The notes beneath the pieces are model-generated. The model did no database searches and was not told the DNA's origin. It saw nothing but the letters and a program-made list of their open reading frames with translations. From the NCBI GenBank assembly GCA_937934595.1, contig CALGZA010000048.1:1-35935 (forward strand): 35,935 nucleotides of DNA. The letters are read 5' to 3'. The position numbers and the translations under genes were made by a program. Positions 8,691 to 16,860 of the stretch are shown here, one piece after another (the first letter of the stretch is position 1; the number at the start of each line of letters is the position of its first letter). Origin of the DNA: an uncultured Verrucomicrobiales bacterium. Its GTDB lineage: Bacteria > Verrucomicrobiota > Verrucomicrobiia > Verrucomicrobiales > Akkermansiaceae.

Positions 8691-9521
8691 TTAATGTGAT
8701 GTTAAAAGATCAAGAACAGAATCATTCCACCCTCTAGAAGATAGATCAGAAGCATAAATAATATGACCTCCATCAGGCTTAATCCTAGGCCCACCCTCAT
8801 GAGGAATCACTATACCTATATCTGCCTCCTCAAGCATAGACTTATCGTTAGCACTGTCACCTAAAGCTACAGTAACCCAGTCTAAATCCGGACTTTGTTT
8901 CTCATAGAGCCCCTTAACTACCCTTAGTCCATCAGCCTTATCTGACGGCCCCATCAAATGAACAAACTTCCCACCACGCAATGTCCGTATCTCATACTCA
9001 GACATCTCAGCCTTAAATTTCAACCACCGCTCCTCAGTATCATTCCAAAGGATCGGCTCAGATACATGACGGCGTTTAGCCAAACTCGCCGCATCTATGC
9101 TAAGCCCCGTCATATCAGATAACTTCTGACTGCTCCAATCACTAAACCCCTCAAAATCATACTCATTCTCATCCCTAAGTCTATGAGCCTGCTCCAAGAT
9201 AAAGCCTCGGGATAATCCAGTAATCAAATGCATAGACCCTTGCTCATCGTGCCAATTCTCACCACCCGCACTCATACAATAAGCAGTAAGCTCAGAGCCC
9301 GCAGGCACAGAAACCACACCACCATTTTCCGCTATCATTGGAGTCTTCAAATTTAATTCATGCGCCAAAAACTCACACTCACTTAATGTTTTACTCGAAT
9401 TAAATACCAATGGCACCCCTAAATCCTTAATCCTCTCCACAGCATCTATAGCCAACCTATACTCATACTTCTCATCTATAAAACTAGCATCGAGGTCTGT
9501 TATGATAAGAAATTTTTTCAT
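8691..9521 (-). CDS. HAD phosphatase of the mannosyl/glucosyl-3-phosphoglycerate phosphatase family
   Basis: A 276-residue HAD-IIB phosphatase. Motif I is 'TDLDASF' with nucleophile D9 and acid/base D11; motif II is 'NSSKT' at 41-45, the lysine is in 'GPSDKADG' at 191-198, and the final motif is 'GDSANDKSMLEEAD' at 221-234. 'MIAENGG' at 62-68 is also typical of the MpgP/GpgP/YedP family. It probably removes phosphate from the fusion protein's product to give glucosylglycerate; genomic context is the main support for this substrate. Motif I has Ala-Ser where Gly-Thr is usual. Its ATG overlaps the kinase stop by four bases, and the fusion gene follows after 24 bases. Confidence 0.87.
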   Translation of the reverse strand: MKKFLIITDLDASFIDEKYEYRLAIDAVERIKDLGVPLVFNSSKTLSECEFLAHELNLKTPMIAENGGVVSVPAGSELTAYCMSAGGENWHDEQGSMHLITGLSRGFILEQAHRLRDENEYDFEGFSDWSSQKLSDMTGLSIDAASLAKRRHVSEPILWNDTEERWLKFKAEMSEYEIRTLRGGKFVHLMGPSDKADGLRVVKGLYEKQSPDLDWVTVALGDSANDKSMLEEADIGIVIPHEGGPRIKPDGGHIIYASDLSSRGWNDSVLDLLTSH

Positions 9522-10429
9522 TGTAGTGTAGTAGATGAATCAGAATATTGATTTCTAACAATATGATGATCACGATCAAGTTCAAGTAAACAATCAACAC
9601 GCCCCGGCATTTCTTCAAACATCCAGCGCGTCAGCCGCTCATAATGCATAATAAAACGCTTAATCTGTCCATCATCCATCAGCTTACTACACTTCTCATC
9701 CAGCACCTTAGCTCGCAACTTCTCCTCCTGAACACTCCTCCATTCATACACACTTTCAAAATCAGGTGCTTTCAACATCACCAACTTATCCAAAAGACCA
9801 AACAGCTCCCTGTATTCAACAGCCAGCTTCTGATTGCAAAAAGCACGCCATTCACCACTAGTATCCTCAGTCTCCTCAAGCATATTACATGGAATAACAA
9901 GATCCTCCTCAGACTGAGCCTCAGCCCCCACACACCAACCCTCAAATAAAATCACATCAACCCGCTCATCGTAAATCAACCAGTCACTCTCAGGAGCCCT
10001 ATCATCAATAGACTTATCAAATACAGGTAAACTAACAGACTTCCCACACTTCATAGCCTCCAAGAGACCCACACCAAAAGCCACATCATGAGTCCCCGGT
10101 ACTCCCCTCGTCACTAACAAAGGATGAACTTCTTCAGCCAGAGCCTCACGCTCAGACTTCATAAGATATATATCATCAATCGATAATACAGCACAACGCA
10201 ACTGATGACTATGATGTAGAGCCAATTGAAGCACCTCACACATAGTAGATTTACCCGTCCCCTGTGCACCATTCACCCCAACCAAAAGTGGACTACCACC
10301 ACTATCCTCTGCCCATTCTACTATCCTATTCGCCAAAGGAATATAATAATCAACGGCTAACTTCCCAAAGTCAGCAGGAAGCAATTCACGTTCGAGAAAT
10401 AATCTTAGCCAATCAGGTAATAGGTTCAT
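9518..10429 (-). CDS. D-glycerate 3-kinase (GLYK-type P-loop kinase)
   Basis: A 303-residue P-loop kinase with 'GAQGTGKST' at 54-62, 'LSIDDIYL' (phosphoacceptor-site acidic pair), 'VTRGVPGTHDV' and 'LFEGWCVG'. These are the signatures of plant GLYK and related D-glycerate 3-kinases rather than the GarK/GckA families. The product, 3-phosphoglycerate, is exactly the acceptor used by the GT81 domain two genes downstream, and D-glycerate is what a glucosylglycerate phosphorylase would release. It is the first gene of the operon. The 195 bases upstream carry a motif shared with the SASA esterase promoter region. Uridine-kinase-like activity is a less likely alternative. Confidence 0.85.
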   Translation of the reverse strand: MNLLPDWLRLFLERELLPADFGKLAVDYYIPLANRIVEWAEDSGGSPLLVGVNGAQGTGKSTMCEVLQLALHHSHQLRCAVLSIDDIYLMKSEREALAEEVHPLLVTRGVPGTHDVAFGVGLLEAMKCGKSVSLPVFDKSIDDRAPESDWLIYDERVDVILFEGWCVGAEAQSEEDLVIPCNMLEETEDTSGEWRAFCNQKLAVEYRELFGLLDKLVMLKAPDFESVYEWRSVQEEKLRAKVLDEKCSKLMDDGQIKRFIMHYERLTRWMFEEMPGRVDCLLELDRDHHIVRNQYSDSSTTLQ

Positions 10430-10575
10430 TAAGAGTGAGTTTGTATATCAAAATGCACATCTGTAAACGTCAGACGCTAAATACATAGAAATACCAAAGC
10501 ACACACCATGCCAAAATAAACAAAAAAACACCCCAAATCTATAACCCCATCACTACAAAAGAGACGGATAACAAA

Positions 10576-10598
10576 TCATAAAAATCTAGATCTGAAAT
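10576..10598. promoter_or_regulatory. shared 23-bp motif, copy upstream of glycerate kinase
   Basis: This 23-base stretch with a central TCTAGA matches 13276-13298 at 20 of 23 positions in the same orientation. Its CTAG core lies about 160 bases before the glycerate kinase start; the other copy lies about 97 bases before the SASA esterase start. A 7-bp inverted repeat (GACGGAT 10563-10569, ATCCGTC 10597-10603) brackets it. A shared operator or a flanking direct repeat are both possible. Confidence 0.35.
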
Positions 10599-10624
10599 CC
10601 GTCCAATAAAAAAATGCCCTCGCC

Positions 10625-13186
10625 CTATGGTTTAGTAACTCTCACTCGGAAAAACATCTGAACCTTCTGAGGCCCCGTAACAGTAGCCTCTACAGCCACC
10701 GTTTCATAACCAGCCTCTGGACCAGCAATTACCGATTTCTCTATCATATCAACCGTATTAGCTCCATCAGTAGAAAAACCATCTCCCCCAAACCATCCAA
10801 TGAGCTTGTTAGACCACTGATATATATCCGTAACACCCCTCCGGTCAATAGGCCTTAAATGAGTAAATTCAAAAACACTAGATCCAGTTTTCACAGGATT
10901 TAGGATCTGTCGCTGATCACCAGCAAAATACCACTCTAAACCATTAGACACACCATCATTATCATCGTCTCCACTAAAACCACCATTTATTCCATTTGCG
11001 CCAGCCCATATGTCAAAAGGTGTATCCATATCTAACAGTGTCTTCATCTCGCCAGCCATAGAATCACCTATCAAATAATAAGATCCAGCATTCCTATTCC
11101 AGTGAAACCCTTCATCCCTTGGTGAATCCGCAACGGGAAAATTAAATAGCTTCGTATCAACCACTCCCACATTATCCCTAAAATCCGGGTAATCACCAAA
11201 GTTCTTCATCTGTAACTGCGCTAACTCAATTTGAGTGAAATTTCCATTATCAACCATTCCCGAAGTAGCGATTACAAAAGGTAATTTCGGAGCACCTAAT
11301 GACAACCTCACATCCTTAATAAACTTCTCCATATTAGATTCATACTCAGCTGAAAATGCCTGAGTCACCCTATCATTCCACCCCTGATGCCAACCAAAGC
11401 CCACTAACTCACAACCATCGGCTGGATTATAACCCGGAAAATCATTCGCTATATTAGACCCCGCTTCCACTATAAGATCTAACATCTGCTTGTAGTAAAA
11501 ACCCTGGTCTCCCTCAGAAACTGGAGTGTCACGGTTCCATCCAGCACTCGGAGGACGGAAATCTGCACCCAGACTCTTACCACCCCATGCTACTTTTATA
11601 ATTAATACCTTCTCATTATAATGATCAGCCATCGCATGACCAAACTGTAATTCCGGCCCTATCCTAGCAGGGTTAGATCCAAAACCAGTCGATACACCGC
11701 CTTTCACCAAGTCAGTTCCCTGTCGCTTAAACCATATCCACGCATCATCACGCACCCTCCATGAACCTCCAGTCTTCAGATGACCATAGGTCGCAGTATC
11801 ATTAGCATAAATAGTCTCTAATGTCCCAGGAGTCCCTAGTGGTAACATCTCACCCTGTCCCTCAGTGTTAGATTGACCAGCTAGTATGAAAATTTTCATC
11901 TTATTATTGCTGCTGGTAGGCGTCTTGAAAGACCAAACATCTCCAGTCATAGTTCCCTGACCATTCACTTGGTCAACACGCCAATAATAAGTAGTTCCAG
12001 CCGTAAGCGCCCCTATGCTCATCGTATTCCCAGCCACACTACCCTTAAACTCCGTATTATCAGGTGTCGGGTCTGTTCCAAAATAGACCTGACTACTAGA
12101 TGCTGTTGCAGATGCTCCTTTTTCCCACTTCAATACTCCTGCATTGGTCGCAACCAAAGGCATTCCATCATAAGGCATTGGCCTAAATGCCTTAGCCGGT
12201 GAACCCACCTGAAAACTCCAAACCACTCCAGTAGTCACACCATCACCATTTACCTCGTCAACTCGCCAGAAATAGGTCCCATTGCCTAAACTCCCCGGAT
12301 TAAAAGTATTACCTGTCTGGTTCCCCCTGAACTCACTATTGTCAGGAGACGGATCAGTCCCAAAATATACATTACGGGTAGTTCCATCAACTCCCGCAGT
12401 CCAACTCAGAGTTACATTAGAGGGCAAACCCAATAAATTGGTAGCAGGCGTAGGATTAGAAGCTTGCCCCGGAGGAACCACGCCACTCGTATCCTCTATA
12501 ATCTGAAATCCACTTGGTCCAATATGATTAAAGCCATTCCCCCACACTTGTAACGAGAGATTACTGCTTCTTAACTTAGTAAAAACTATATAATTTCCAG
12601 GAGTAGTATCGTTAGTAATTTCAATAAAATTACTAAATCTACCCGCTGGAAGAGTAAAACCCTGCTCTACTCCATCATTAACTACTATTTTACCCTTACC
12701 GTCTGCAAACTGATCTCTATTAGCTCCTATATAAACTACTAACGTATAAAGATTGTAGGGTATATTGGTCACATCCATATCAAACTTATTTGAACCATCA
12801 CCAGGATCTTCAGTAGCATTACAGTGACCATCCATCAGATCTCCATTACCATTATCTGGCACCGGCGGTGTATGAGCTATATCACTCCGATAAGGCCCAC
12901 CATTCCGCAAATCATTCAGAATCATCGTAGCTGCATTACCCTGAACACTCGTGATCGTCACCGGTGCCTGAGGTGCTATTGGACTCCAGGGAGTCAAATA
13001 GTTATTCCAGCCACTAGTATTAAAAGCCCCAACCCCAGCAGATTCATTAGCCTCAAGTGTCACCTTGTCCCGATCCGCTACTGGCAAATTACTATAAGCG
13101 TAAAAGCTCACACTAATCTTATCCTGAGCACCTGAAACTAGATAACTCAGCAGAAAAGCACTAAGAACAAATAAGGTTTTCTTCAT
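10625..13186 (-). CDS. secreted SASA-type (sialate O-acetylesterase-like) esterase with Fn3-like repeats
   Basis: An 853-residue secreted protein. A classic signal peptide, 'MKKTLFVLSAFLLSYLVSGA', starts at 13186, which I prefer over the in-frame ATG at 13213. A beta-rich N-terminal domain spans about 22-235. Two tandem fibronectin-like repeats (about 245-330 and 335-422) share 'YFGTDP(S/T)PDN(S/T)EF' and 'YxWRVDxVNG'. An SGNH/SASA esterase domain begins near 428 with 'LAGQSNTEGQG' (nucleophile Ser about 439) and ends with 'DEGFHWN', carrying the catalytic His. The C-terminus has a Ca-binding 'DDDNDGVSNGLEW' and ends '...FRVRV'. It probably removes acetyl groups from polysaccharide; the substrate is unknown. 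GC skew is nearly absent here, unlike neighbours, and similar 23-bp elements lie on both sides. Confidence 0.85.
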   Translation of the reverse strand: MKKTLFVLSAFLLSYLVSGAQDKISVSFYAYSNLPVADRDKVTLEANESAGVGAFNTSGWNNYLTPWSPIAPQAPVTITSVQGNAATMILNDLRNGGPYRSDIAHTPPVPDNGNGDLMDGHCNATEDPGDGSNKFDMDVTNIPYNLYTLVVYIGANRDQFADGKGKIVVNDGVEQGFTLPAGRFSNFIEITNDTTPGNYIVFTKLRSSNLSLQVWGNGFNHIGPSGFQIIEDTSGVVPPGQASNPTPATNLLGLPSNVTLSWTAGVDGTTRNVYFGTDPSPDNSEFRGNQTGNTFNPGSLGNGTYFWRVDEVNGDGVTTGVVWSFQVGSPAKAFRPMPYDGMPLVATNAGVLKWEKGASATASSSQVYFGTDPTPDNTEFKGSVAGNTMSIGALTAGTTYYWRVDQVNGQGTMTGDVWSFKTPTSSNNKMKIFILAGQSNTEGQGEMLPLGTPGTLETIYANDTATYGHLKTGGSWRVRDDAWIWFKRQGTDLVKGGVSTGFGSNPARIGPELQFGHAMADHYNEKVLIIKVAWGGKSLGADFRPPSAGWNRDTPVSEGDQGFYYKQMLDLIVEAGSNIANDFPGYNPADGCELVGFGWHQGWNDRVTQAFSAEYESNMEKFIKDVRLSLGAPKLPFVIATSGMVDNGNFTQIELAQLQMKNFGDYPDFRDNVGVVDTKLFNFPVADSPRDEGFHWNRNAGSYYLIGDSMAGEMKTLLDMDTPFDIWAGANGINGGFSGDDDNDGVSNGLEWYFAGDQRQILNPVKTGSSVFEFTHLRPIDRRGVTDIYQWSNKLIGWFGGDGFSTDGANTVDMIEKSVIAGPEAGYETVAVEATVTGPQKVQMFFRVRVTKP

Positions 13187-13543
13187 TCTATCTAAGGGAT
13201 TTATGAAATACATAACAACTTAATTAACCTAAAATTTGCATCTATCAAGTATATTCATCAAATAATAAATAGTACTCATCAAAATCTAGACCTAAAATAG
13301 ATCAAATCTAGTATACCATAAAACAAAACAAAGAACACATAATGCCTACCTATTGCGCGCTTTCCAGCAAGGAACACCTGAGAGAATCATGACATATTCA
13401 TCACTGAAATCCTATTCATCCCAGAACAGCGATAAGGTCGTTATAAAATAAATCTCAGCCCCAGAGAAAACATCAAAAGCACTACTCTCCATATCCCTAT
13501 ATCAAATCATCAAAATAAACCCCCAAAGCCGAAACCAATCACT
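13187..13543. other. 357-base intergenic region with repeated CTAG motif
   Basis: This AT-rich gap precedes the SASA esterase gene. It holds the second copy of the 23-bp motif (13276-13298) and a shorter ATCAAATCTAG (13301-13311), placing two CTAG cores 22 bp apart, about two helical turns, as in paired operator sites. At its right edge GCCGAA (13528-13533) can pair with TTCGGC (13547-13552), which overlaps the end of the next gene and could be a weak terminator for it. No gene was seen. Confidence 0.35.
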
Positions 13544-15790
13544 CTATTCGGCACTTTTACGAACCATCTTCTCGTATAGCTCCTTATCTAACTCCTCAAG
13601 TTCGATGATTCCATTAAGTAAACTAGTAGAAACCCAACCTACCCAGCTCCGGTTCACACCCACCCCTCGCGACGGCGCCAAACTATAATGCTCCTGTTTC
13701 CAGCCAGCACCCCTTAAATCATAATCCCTGCCCGGCATCGCAAGCATAGACTTAGTATTGTGCAGTAAAATCATCGCAACATCATAATAATGCCTATCTC
13801 CCGTCTTCAAATAAAGCTCAGCAAACTCATCCACATCATAAGCCATATACTGATCCACTAAACTATGCCCAGTCGCTATCAACTGTAACCCAACAGTGCT
13901 AACTCCCTTTTTCCAGTCCAGATCCTTATCGTCAACATCCTCAGGCATCGGAACATCCCAAATATAAATCCAAGTCTCAGCAAAATGAGCAGCAACCTTC
14001 GCCCTAGTCAACCACTTCTTATCACCCGTATGCGCATACAATGCCAAATAAGCTTCTAATGAAATAGTACCCGCCTCCTTATCAATCACATCAGGATTAT
14101 CAGAAGTGCCACCCACAAATATCCCCCTCGAATGAGAATTCCTCCAACAAAAATCTCCAGCCCTCATAGCAGCAACACCATATTTCTTCTCACCCGTAAG
14201 TCGCTCCAATAAAACCAAAAAACCAATCACATTATAACTAGAATGCGGAGACCCATCCAGCACCTTGCCAGTCTTATGCTCCCACACCCTCGGAAAACCA
14301 CCCTCCTCAGATTGCTGTGGTATCAACCAGTCAGCAAATGATCGAGACCAAGCCACCCACGCATCACGCTTCACACCATACTTCTTCTCCCGCTGCACAG
14401 ACTTAAGTAGTTCCTTATGTCCATCAGTAAGCGAGCGTAAATAAACCCTCCCCTTTTTAGTAAATGGTGCACCACCAGCAGATATTCCCTCACCCTCAGG
14501 TGGAGACATCCCTAACTTTAAAAAAGATCGTATCGCAGACTCACCCAGCACCTTATACTTACTCTCACCCTGACTCCCCTCACGTCGAGCACTCTCTAAC
14601 AAATAACCAGCTCCCTCCAGCGCCCGGCCCGCAAACCCCATACGTGAATTAAACCAAGCATTCTTCCCATCCTTCTTTAGAGCAGACACCCCCATCTGTA
14701 AGCCCGTTGCACCTTTTCTCGTCCATGTCATCTCAGCCAAAACAGCAGTTACATGCCGCCTAACAGAATCAATATCATGATAGGCTACCTGAGGCTTCAG
14801 TCTCTCCCAAGCCCAGCGCCAAGCATTAGAATAATAATCAGCAAAATTCTCATCAAAACTAACCCTGAATGAAACCTCATAACTCTGCTTGTTTCCCTTA
14901 TCTACAGCATGATAACGCCTCGACCACTCCTTCAATTGACCATGAGGATACGTTCTTCCCTTATAGGTTATACCCCCCTCAGAACCCGGAAACCAATAAC
15001 CAAATGACGATTTACCATCTATAAAATCAACTCCCACAGCGCCAAACAATAACCCATCAGACACTACCACATTAGACTTCGGCGCCTTCGAATCCATACC
15101 TATCGTCCGCCCATCAGGCTTCGTATTTAGAACGGTTATAGACATCCCACCTCCAAATCGCCCACCTATCATAGGTGCAGGTAACCTATCCTCCCTTATA
15201 CGTATATAATCTGTGCAATCACTGCCACCTATTGCAGCCTTCGTTAAACTCCCCGTTCCACCATATATCATCCCAGGCGCAAAAAGCTCCACAGAATCAC
15301 GGGATGCCTTAGCATGTGATAAAAGCGTAACTCCACTCATAAAACCATGCAGCTTATTAACTCCCAAACCCTCAATAACTTCCAACTTACGAGCTAGCTT
15401 CAAACACCCCCCATCAACCTTCCAATGGTCAACAACCTCAAAACGAGCTTCCTCATATCTCATCAAACTCCTTCCCACATACCCATCTCCCACAACCTCC
15501 AAAACATCATACCCAGAACGCAACCTACCAGAAACTTTATCCCCCACAAATACCTCAATAGAAATCGGCTCAGGATTAGCAAAAAGAAACTTACCATTCC
15601 GCTCAAGAATAAGCCCCCATTTACCTCCCTCACCTTTACCAAAAAAAGGAACAACCTCACCCTTCATCACAGGCAAACTCTGCCGAGCCTGACTTGTATC
15701 AAAAGAAAATAAAAAGAGGCAAATAAATAGCTTAACCAATATCAATACAGGGTAGCCCCTCAAACATAAATGATGAACTTGTAAACTCAT
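13544..15790 (-). CDS. secreted protein with beta-sandwich plus alpha/alpha-toroid fold, function unknown
   Basis: A 748-residue protein that I cannot assign to a named family. The N-terminus has a signal-like segment, 'LVKLFICLFLFSFDTSQA' (about 19-35). Residues 40-330 look beta-rich, with many G/V/D turns and 'SFGYWFPGSEGG'. From about 340 it is helical, with repeated helix-hairpin features such as 'AWRWAWERLKP', 'GFLVLLERLTGEKKYGVAAMRAGDFCW', 'ISLEAYLALYAHTGDKKWLTRA' and 'ELYLKTGDRHYYDVAMILL', like the (alpha/alpha)6-7 toroids of glycoside hydrolases and polysaccharide lyases. Its neighbours are also secreted carbohydrate-related proteins. A role in glycan breakdown is inference; no catalytic residues could be named. 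Confidence 0.65.
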   Translation of the reverse strand: MSLQVHHLCLRGYPVLILVKLFICLFLFSFDTSQARQSLPVMKGEVVPFFGKGEGGKWGLILERNGKFLFANPEPISIEVFVGDKVSGRLRSGYDVLEVVGDGYVGRSLMRYEEARFEVVDHWKVDGGCLKLARKLEVIEGLGVNKLHGFMSGVTLLSHAKASRDSVELFAPGMIYGGTGSLTKAAIGGSDCTDYIRIREDRLPAPMIGGRFGGGMSITVLNTKPDGRTIGMDSKAPKSNVVVSDGLLFGAVGVDFIDGKSSFGYWFPGSEGGITYKGRTYPHGQLKEWSRRYHAVDKGNKQSYEVSFRVSFDENFADYYSNAWRWAWERLKPQVAYHDIDSVRRHVTAVLAEMTWTRKGATGLQMGVSALKKDGKNAWFNSRMGFAGRALEGAGYLLESARREGSQGESKYKVLGESAIRSFLKLGMSPPEGEGISAGGAPFTKKGRVYLRSLTDGHKELLKSVQREKKYGVKRDAWVAWSRSFADWLIPQQSEEGGFPRVWEHKTGKVLDGSPHSSYNVIGFLVLLERLTGEKKYGVAAMRAGDFCWRNSHSRGIFVGGTSDNPDVIDKEAGTISLEAYLALYAHTGDKKWLTRAKVAAHFAETWIYIWDVPMPEDVDDKDLDWKKGVSTVGLQLIATGHSLVDQYMAYDVDEFAELYLKTGDRHYYDVAMILLHNTKSMLAMPGRDYDLRGAGWKQEHYSLAPSRGVGVNRSWVGWVSTSLLNGIIELEELDKELYEKMVRKSAE

Positions 15791-15839
15791 ACCCTATCTA
15801 TACTTTGTTTATAAAATATCTGCCTCCTATTAAGAAAAA

Positions 15840-16685
15840 CTAATCTTCAATCTCCTGTATCCATATATTACGGAACTTCACAGGATTACCGTGATCCTGC
15901 ATCTTCAAGAACCCCTTGTCATCATGCTTCTTATATTCAGCTGCAGAATGAGGCCCTCTCCAGCCCGTAGCTCCCGTTAACTCAACATTATCATGAATCA
16001 CGATCCCATTGTGCACCACATGAAACTTAGCTCGCCTGGTTACCTCACCTTTTTCATTAAACTTCGGTCGGTGAAAAGTAATGTCATATGTCTGCCACTC
16101 TCCAGGCTTGCGACTAGCATTCACAAGCGGAACGGCACGGCCATAAAGTGCACCACACTGACCATCAGGATAAGTCACATTGTTATAACTATCAAGAACC
16201 TGAACCTCATACTGACCCATCAAAAACACACCACTATTACCACGGCCCTGCCCCTCTCCCTTCACATCCTTAGGTGTCGCAAATTCTATATGCAAACGAC
16301 AAGAACCAAACTTCTCTTTACTCTGAATATAACCAGCCCTTCGAACTGACTCCATAGCTCCATCTACAAGCTTCCATTTAGTCTGACCACCTTTCCTATC
16401 TGTCCAGTTCTTAAACGTTGCCTCCGTACCATCAAAAAGTATCTTTGCATTCGCAGGTGCCTTCGCAGCCTCAGCATCATAAGCCTTAGGCGTCACCACC
16501 TTAGGCTGTGGCTGCTTAGCTGGATCAGTCTCATGAACCTTGATCCCATCAATGAACATATACTCTACCTTCTTACCATTCTCCTCACGTATCTCTTTTG
16601 TCACAACAGGATTAGCTGATACAGATAGAGTTAAACTACCTGCAAATGCCATCATTGCCGATGTATATAATGTCTTTTTTTTCAT
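15840..16685 (-). CDS. secreted 3-keto-disaccharide hydrolase (DUF1080) family protein
   Basis: A 281-residue protein with signal peptide 'MKKKTLYTSAMMAFAGSLTLSVSA'. The start at 16685 is preferred because it gives a normal signal, while the open frame begins at 16712. From about residue 75 it matches the DUF1080/3-keto-disaccharide hydrolase domain (PF06439, a concanavalin-like sandwich): 'ILFDGTEATFKNW', 'EFATP', 'GRGNSGVFLMGQYEVQVLDSY', 'GALYGR', 'GEWQTYDI' and terminal 'PVKFRNIWIQEI'. Family members cleave 3-keto-glycosides made by FAD/NAD oxidoreductases or bind glycans; no oxidoreductase partner is in the window. It is transcribed divergently from the large PDZ/toroid protein. Confidence 0.88.
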   Translation of the reverse strand: MKKKTLYTSAMMAFAGSLTLSVSANPVVTKEIREENGKKVEYMFIDGIKVHETDPAKQPQPKVVTPKAYDAEAAKAPANAKILFDGTEATFKNWTDRKGGQTKWKLVDGAMESVRRAGYIQSKEKFGSCRLHIEFATPKDVKGEGQGRGNSGVFLMGQYEVQVLDSYNNVTYPDGQCGALYGRAVPLVNASRKPGEWQTYDITFHRPKFNEKGEVTRRAKFHVVHNGIVIHDNVELTGATGWRGPHSAAEYKKHDDKGFLKMQDHGNPVKFRNIWIQEIED

Positions 16686-16800
16686 AATTCTTATTTGTAT
16701 TGATTGAGTCATATTCTCTCAGACAACTAAAATGACAGAATGACCTCATAATTAAAGTTAATTGTGAACTCCAGTTAAGCCCCTCATAAATTCTCTATAC

Positions 16801-16815
16801 GATAATCAAATTATC
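16801..16815. promoter_or_regulatory. palindromic site in divergent promoter region
   Basis: GATAAT-caa-ATTATC is a perfect 6-3-6 inverted repeat. It lies in the 175-base gap between the divergent DUF1080 and 1136-residue genes, 46 bases before the latter's first ATG. It could be a shared operator, but AT-rich palindromes of this size also arise by chance. Confidence 0.3.
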
Positions 16816-16860
16816 ACTCTATCAAGCTCCATACCTGCATACAAACCATAACCAGAAAAC

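Noticed and set aside
10563-10603. Inverted repeat GACGGAT/ATCCGTC as terminator of the esterase gene
   Set aside because: Only 7 bp with a 27-base loop and no T-tract following on the minus strand.
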